In this document: piece after piece, positions 58,351 to 64,000 of the stretch
Layout: every line of letters begins with the position of its first letter
Numbering within the stretch: the stretch's first letter is position 1
NCBI GenBank assembly: GCA_032871835.1
Contig: CM065297.1
Coordinates: forward strand, 30,699,598 to 30,763,597
Length of the DNA: 64,000 bases
Direction of reading: 5' to 3'
Source of the DNA: Dipteronia dyeriana
Lineage: Eukaryota; Streptophyta; Magnoliopsida; Sapindales; Sapindaceae
The notes under the pieces: generated by a model
Seen by the model: the letters and a program-made list of their open reading frames with translations, nothing else
What the model was told of the DNA's origin: nothing
Databases searched by the model: none
Made by a program: the position numbers and the translations under genes

Positions 58351-59350
58351 TTATGTACCTTACTGATCCTTTTTTTAGAATGGCCTCAACGATCGCTTTG
58401 AGACCGAGGAGGATGGCAATCGCTCGTACCAACATGTTCAGAGGGGACATCAGAAGAATGGCGGTTAGATTCATACACATGTTCCACCAGATCATGTTCA
58501 GGTGGAGCAATTCCCTGAGCAACTTGATCGGTTGCAGCCTTTCTACTAACCTGATCGATATGCTTGGCCTTCTCAGCCTGATCATCGGTGACGATATCCA
58601 CATCGTATACTGAAAGGAAAAAGTGCCACACGATAATCAACAGTCCGTGTAGGAGAAAAGTACACATGACAGTTTACACTAAAAAATAAAGCAAGGATGA
58701 CTCACATGGTCTACGATGGGTAGAGATCACGGGAAAAAGCCTTGCCTTGATCAAATTTTCCTCAACATAAAGGACATGGTGATCCCTCCATTTCCAAGAA
58801 GTCTCAATTGTCTTAACCACCATATCAGCCTGGCTTTTTGTTAGAGAGGGGAAAGTTTTGTTCCAATGCTCAGGATTGTAGAAGTGCATTGGAACTCCAT
58901 TCCGTATCAGCCCTTGTGTGGGGTCAGCAACGACTACTTCACCCCAGTCACCTCCAATGAAGAACCAACTATTCTTCTAGTACTTGTTTGAACCCCCCAG
59001 ATAAACCCCTTGTGATCTTTATCTGAAGGGGGTATATGTTTTCCCTTATATCCATGAGGAATCCACAAGATTTAAGATGTGGATTGACTATTAGATATGT
59101 TTAGCGTATAAAAGATACGGATCTCTTGAGGGGTTGAGAGTTGTTTTGCCTTAAGCTTTTTCCATAGATGCCCCAAACTGACGAACATCCAGTAAGAATT
59201 GGGGGTTAATTGGGCGGGAGCAATACCAGCCTCCGCCAAGAATCGAGCGATGAAAGGTTGAAAGGGGAGAGTGACCCTCGAGTATAACATAGCCCCGTAT
59301 ATAGTGACCGTACCGGGGGCTGGGTTCTTATATTTGTATTTATACATAAA
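58351..59350 (-). pseudogene. TatB antisense extra ORF, N-terminal half
   Basis: The minus strand reads, from 59350 down: VTIYGAMLYSRVTLPFQPFIARFL, AGIAPAQLTPNSYWMF, GHLWKKLKAKQLSTPQEIRIFYTL (the PF04195-like core), then EHWNKTFPSLTKSQADMV and WKWRDHHVLYVEENLIKARLFPVIS. An intron ends at CAG near 58612, and VYDVDIVTDDQAEKAKHIDQVS continues. Each block has its counterpart in TatA 30290-31300. The first ~170 codons are missing. Frameshifts and stops throughout. Confidence 0.85.
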
Positions 59351-60284
59351 GTGGCTAGGGTTTTTCTAGGCTCCCAATCTGAAGATCATTGGATTGATCT
59401 CCTTTCCCCATTTGGTGGGATTATCTGTTTAATGTGATTGAACCTGGAGAATCAACTAGTGGAGAAAACCCTGGTGGGAAATGTGTTTGTTTCCTTTTTC
59501 AACTCTGTCATTATAGTAGTGCATACGTGGAGTTTGGTATGGTTTGGAGAAATTTTTTGATTTCGTTTATCTTTGGTGAGACACCTCAAAGTATTGATCT
59601 AGAGACATGGTATTTGATCATTCTGATGGCGAGGTACCCTGAGATATCATTATGGTGATGTGGCGCTTTATTGGTTTCTTTGGCGAGGTACCATTCTAGT
59701 ATCGAGGTGTTTGTTCAATCTCGTTGGAGCTTTACGATTCCCTAGGACCTTTACTAGCATATTTTCTACTACTGGAAAGAAAAGATAAGTACCTCGACGG
59801 GTTAACAGAACAACGTCAAGGTACTTAGGTACCAGTCGGTTCACTAGAGTGTAGGAGCTTCATCTTGCTACTTCGATGATGTCGAGGTACCTAGGTTGTG
59901 CTATGCCTAGTACTTCGAGGTAAACCATTATGTCCGGTACCTATCCAATTTGTGGAGATGGCTTTTGGTCGTTGCTACCTAGGTGGAAAATTTCCCTTTG
60001 ACCCCCTGTAAAAAATGGCTATTAGCAGAAGTCCTCTTTGACTTGAACACCAGGATTGTTTTAGGGTTTGAGTCAGATTTCCTATTTTGTTTAGGAAATT
60101 TTCCGTTTTTGGTTAGTTACAAGGATCTAGAAGGAGATCTTTCCATTAAATGCAATGGCCATGTGTCAAGCAGGGGAAGGTTTCCCGTTTGAAAAAGGTG
60201 AGGTTTTTATGGTTTGCGAGTGTTGAGGTAAAAATCTCACCTCTTCGATCACGCTTCTGTCATCGGTTACTATTCTATTACGTC
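59351..60284. other. TatF upstream region with repeated CGAGGTACC motifs
   Basis: No gene. Between 59629 and 59945 the motif CGAGGTAC(C) or its reverse occurs about eight times: 59629, 59683, 59702 (variant), 59789 (reverse), 59815 (variant), 59881, about 59914 (variant) and 59935 (partial). Sequence toward 60284 leads into the promoter of the TatF extra ORF. The junction between TatB and TatF lies somewhere in 59351-59440. Confidence 0.5.
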
Positions 60285-60292
60285 TATTTAAA
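60285..60292 (+). promoter_or_regulatory. TATA-like element of TatF extra ORF
   Basis: TATTTAAA lies about 140 bp before the ATG at 60434, followed by a pyrimidine-rich leader. The spacing is similar to that in TatA (TATA about 165 bp upstream). Confidence 0.4.
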
Positions 60293-60433
60293 CCCCGACC
60301 CTCATTCAACTTTTCCACGCTTTCAAAACTCTTTCATACTTTCAAAATTCAAAAAATCCCTAATCTCTTCTATCCTTTTCACTTCTCTTTAGCTTTCTTC
60401 TCTTGATTTTCAAACCTCGAATTCATCGTTACT

Positions 60434-62661
60434 ATGTCGAACTCTGATCGTGACAGTATCAAAAGATTGGTGGAAGGTGACTCCTCAAGTCTTGCTGGGA
60501 GAAAACGATCAAGAGAAGAAGATAGTGGAGAGAGTGTCGTTCCTTCTCTGTAACCACGTCGACGTTCTGGTCGGAACACTGCCATTAGGATCGGTTTCTC
60601 AAACAACCCCGATATCCCATTGGGGATAGTTGAAGGAAATTCGAGTGAAGAATCTGGCGATATCAGAGTAGATTGGGAACAAGTCAAGGTTACCTCTATC
60701 ATACCGGGGGAGAGAGTACTTTCCCTTCCTTATGATTTCAGAATTATTCCTGACTCCACCGCCATTGCAGAGTCATCCGACTGTCTTGGGGAGAGATTCA
60801 GTGTCCCTGATCGCATTACGCTCACGGTTCCCCGTAAAAGGTACGACATGTACAGTCCTCCCCCCAGCGTGCTCTCTATCCATACCATTGCTTTCAAAAG
60901 TGGATTGAGGTTGTCTCTTCACCCGTCTCTCTGTAGGGCACTTCATGCCCTTCAGTTGGCTCTCTTGAGTTGACATTAGGGTTTTAGAGGCACCTGGTGG
61001 GTTTCTTCTTTCTGTAGAGGGAGCAATGCGAGATGGACAATATCGATAAGGAAATGGGATTAGATGAGCTACAGTTCCTTTTCCAGATTACGACCTTATC
61101 TCCTAGTCCCAATGAGAAGTTCTATCTTCGGGCAAAGAACAATTTGAAATTCATCGTACCAGGTGCTACCAAGAAGAATGTTTCCTGGAGAGAAGAATGT
61201 CTGGTGGTCGGTGGAGATTACGGGAGCTCTATTTTTATCGGAGGAACGTATTATCAAGTTCTCACCCAGTTCAATGATAAGCCAGCTAGGGTGAATGTGT
61301 CTCTGCCTGCTGAATCTAGGGCGATCTTGAAAGCAATTTTTGACCGCAAGTATGTTAACCTGGAGTTTCCTACCTCGGATGCCTATGACTTAAGCAGAGT
61401 GAACCGGTATCTGTGAATCTCAACTGCTTCTCTAGGTATGATGAACCTCTCGGTTTCTATTGATACATGTTTCTTGCTTGTCATTGATGCATTCTAATTC
61501 TCTGTTAATTTGTGCAGTTTCAGTTGTTCTACTACCGGCTCAGTATAAGCTTAGTTTGCTCGATAGCCAGACCCTACCAAGATCTTCTTCTCCATCTAGT
61601 TCCTCGGTCGCTCAAACTGCAAGGTCTCCTCCTTCTTCTGTTGTTGTTAGACGGATACCAGTTGGGATCCCCAGGGCACCTCTCACATCTAGACCTACGT
61701 CTCAGATGGATGTCTTTGCATCCCGGCTATCCAGGGTGAGAGGTTAGGGCTTTGCTGCTCCTACTGCTACCACTATTCATGCTCGTAGCTCCATTAATGT
61801 TTCCACTACTTATTCTGTCTTTGCTACAATTCCACATCCTCCACCTACCTTAATACCTCCCCGAGCAATAGGGGGTGCTGAAACATCTGATTCTACCACC
61901 TCTGTAACTCCCCAAGTGAATACTAGACCCCGACCGAGGATTACTAAACAGAGCAAGGTCTTCAACTGGTTCATCCTTTCCGGCCCTGGTGGGGGTTTAG
62001 CTGCAATGACCTCATTACCTTCTGAGGTTTTTCTCACCAAGGGTTTTGCTCTTATTGCTGAGGTAAGTATGAGTCACACCTTGAGTCATCATCTTCTTGT
62101 TAAACTTATAATTAATACTTTGGTGGTAGCTAACTTGATTGTTGAGGTTTGTAGACTTTCAAGTATAACGTGGCGGTGAGCCATCCGATGGCTTCGCTGA
62201 GGAGTCATGCTGAGAAAGCAGAATCTGATGTTGAGGTAGCCCGATGGGAGCTTAATCAGACTCAATGCGGTGCATGCTTTGAATGTCAACCTGAACACGA
62301 TAGAGAAGGCATTGGAGGATAATCAATGTGACTTGGAGAGGCTGAAATGTACTCTTGATCAGGAGACCCACAGGTCGGAGCGGCGAGCTATGGAGAGAAA
62401 CTCTTGAAGGAAGAAAGCCAGGGAACAGGTGAAGGAAAATCAAGCTTTACACACTTAAATGGCCAGCTTAGAGGCTGAAGTTCACTTATCTTTCAGTGAT
62501 GGCTACTTCTGTACTACATTCCAAGCGGCCTAGGCTTTATCTCTTCATTTCAACTTGGAAACCATCACGAACTGGGTTAGAGAGGTGATCATAGATAGAG
62601 CCAAGAGGATGTCCACCCTCGCTGGTGATGGAGCAGTTACCTCTCGACCTGTTGTTGTAGA
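60434..62661 (+). pseudogene. TatF extra ORF (PF04195-like, distinct subfamily)
   Basis: Opens MSNSDRDSIKRLVEGDSS, then a basic GRKRSREED region. The domain core is SGLRLSLHPSLCRALHALQLA, then after a frameshift (about 60975-61030) MDNIDKEMGLDELQFLFQITTLS, PNEKFYLRAKNNLKFIVPG and KNVSWREECLVVGGDYG (61033-61416). A serine/proline/threonine-rich part follows to about 61950. Its end is a coiled-coil remnant with SHAEKAESDVEVARWELNQTQ (about 62200-62260). An intron may lie at about 61437-61518. Cut by an X LTR at 62662. The parent element's LTRs were not identified. Confidence 0.7.
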
Positions 62662-64000
62662 TGAAAATACAAACACAATTAAATGCTCAAGGCTAACCTA
62701 GAGGGGGGGGGGGGGGGTGAATAGATTAGACACCTTTTTCGACTCCCTTAGAAACAAACAAAAGTTTGTCCCTCTAGATTGCTTGTATCACAATATATAT
62801 ATTAATTAAAGACAATTAATCAATATATAAAACAAGTAAAGTGTGATAGAAACAAGTAATTGTAACACATACACAATCTATATTATAGAAAGGAAGTCAA
62901 CTTACATAAAGAGTTCTATCCACAATACAAATACTAGAGAGATAGGGATAGAGAAAAGTTGACAAAAGATATAACGTGGTAAACCTTCGAAGAGGAAACA
63001 TCCACGGGCTAGCAGCCACCAGCAAACAAAATCCACTAATAGATAAGACAAGTACAATCTCTCAAGTGACCTATTCACCTAGAAACTACCCTCCTATCCT
63101 ACTCATGAAGATGTTGCCCTCTTGCTCAACAATCTGAGGCCTCACACCTCTTGCTTGACATTCCAAGATCTCACACCTCTTGCCAAAACTTCTTGCTCAA
63201 CAACATAGGTCTCACACTTATTGTCAAGACTTCCTTCTCACAAGGCATCTAGGTGATCATAAATGCAAAACACAAACAAGCACGCAACATAGAATGCTAT
63301 GATCAACATATCCTATGGAAAATACTAGACATGAGCATGAATGCACAAATCACATGTAGTCTAGTCAATCATGCATGTATAATCAATCTAAATCATGTAA
63401 GATATGTTCAATATTAATCACAACCTAGATACATGCATAGATCTAAACTTGAATCACAAGATATGTTCAACAAATCACAAGATCAAGTTTAAATCACATA
63501 AACCAAAAACATGCTAAAATCATATGACAAAGTCAATTAGATTTAAGCAAAAGTTATAGAGCATATTCCTAATCATAGATTCAACAAAACACATGAATAG
63601 CTCAAAAGAACATAAGCACATGTATTATGTGAGAATTCGGCCAAGAGAGCCTAATACATGTGTAAAACTATTTTTCACAAAATCAATCAATCAAAGATCA
63701 TCAAATAGTCCTAGAATCAAAGCTAGCAAAATACAATCCCAAACATGTGAAAACATAGGCAAGATCAAAACCTAATTCAACATGAATGATTTCAATTGAA
63801 ACTCAACCTAGCTTTGAAAGATTTCAAAACTCAAATCAAAACACTCACAATATACAAATATATGTTGAAGAACAAAACCCAAGGCAATTGACCAAGTTTT
63901 AAAAGAAAACTTTGAGAGAAAATCAATACCTTAGTTGATTTAGGTGCAGTCCCGTTTTTGTGTGTTTAAACTCCAAAAACAGCAACAAAACTCACTCAAA
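62662..64000 (-). repeat. X-family LTR, reverse, continuing beyond the window
   Basis: The reverse complement ends with TGTTTGTATTTTCA, preceded by CACC and a C run (15 Gs on the window strand, 62703-62717), as in the other X LTRs. Homology continues through the GAAGTCTTG units to the segment before GAGTTAGTTTTATTGC (LTR position about 49110 of the 3' copy). The rest, including its TATA region, is beyond position 64000. It interrupts TatF. Confidence 0.9.

Larger units (their letters stand above)
34102..59350 (+). mobile_element. TatB: nested Ty3/gypsy Tat-lineage element
   Basis: A plus-strand element: 5' LTR, gag, protease, RT, RNase H, a second (archaeal-type) RNase H, integrase, then a 3' region carrying an antisense extra ORF. 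Removing the three insertions (41769-50647, 51452-53265, 54388-58350) brings the extra-ORF pieces into the same order as in TatA and leaves roughly 10.6 kb. The N-terminal end of the extra ORF and the 3' LTR are not found; TatF-like sequence begins after about 59430. The right boundary is therefore approximate. All coding parts are decayed. Confidence 0.8.

Noticed and set aside
59380..60284. 3' LTR of TatB
   Set aside because: No match to the TatB 5' LTR start TGTTATTGG or to its AACCGTGGA block was found here.
1..64000. CRISPR array, prokaryotic defence system or viral integration
   Set aside because: No spaced identical short repeats and no such proteins. The tandem array at 19-21 kb has contiguous monomers without unique spacers.

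Overview
This window is nuclear DNA of a flowering plant, most likely a eudicot. It has one recognisable host gene, split by introns and encoding the plant-type CAAX prenyl protease RCE1/FACE2. Nearly everything else is degraded transposable elements, many nested in one another. The plant retrotransposon lineages, primer-binding sites of the TGGTATCAGAGC type, SINEs, MITEs, a hAT element and AT-rich introns all fit a plant. No rRNA, CRISPR array, prokaryotic operon or organellar gene cluster was seen. The species cannot be named from the sequence alone.

Layout. 1-3083: the end of a hAT element, an inverted-repeat MITE-like unit and a Mutator-like foldback element. 3084-18240: broken Ty1/copia elements. 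CopA and CopB (Maximus/SIRE-like) share the same internal deletion. LTR fragments of a second family (X) lie as an inverted pair. CopD, on the minus strand, has a 2.0-kb LTR and a broken gag. 19045-20890: a tandem array with a period close to 171 bp. 21360-25460: the RCE1/FACE2 gene, eight exons and 304 codons, all junctions in frame. 26384-28049: two Tourist-like MITEs and two tRNA-derived SINEs with visible target duplications.

28542-62661: a nested stack of Ty3/gypsy Tat-lineage elements. TatA (minus strand) keeps its 3' LTR, polypurine tract and an antisense extra ORF (aORF) with its own TATA box and introns. TatB (plus strand) appears to be inserted in TatA. It has a 5' LTR, decayed gag, protease, reverse transcriptase, two RNase H domains and integrase. 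Its own antisense aORF is cut by three insertions: copia element X (41769-50647), a hAT element (51452-53265) and a gag-protease-only gypsy element E (54388-58350). A third aORF of a different subfamily (TatF) lies at 60434-62661. 62662-64000 is another inverted X LTR running off the window.

No complete, active-looking transposon was found: every coding region has stops, frameshifts or deletions. Element X is the most interesting TE: it carries gag and a putative plant-transposon-protein ORF but no pol, and its 5' LTR has lost about 1.7 kb including the TATA region. The 171-bp array next to the host gene is the most unusual non-TE structure. Family names come from motif recognition by eye; no database search was run.
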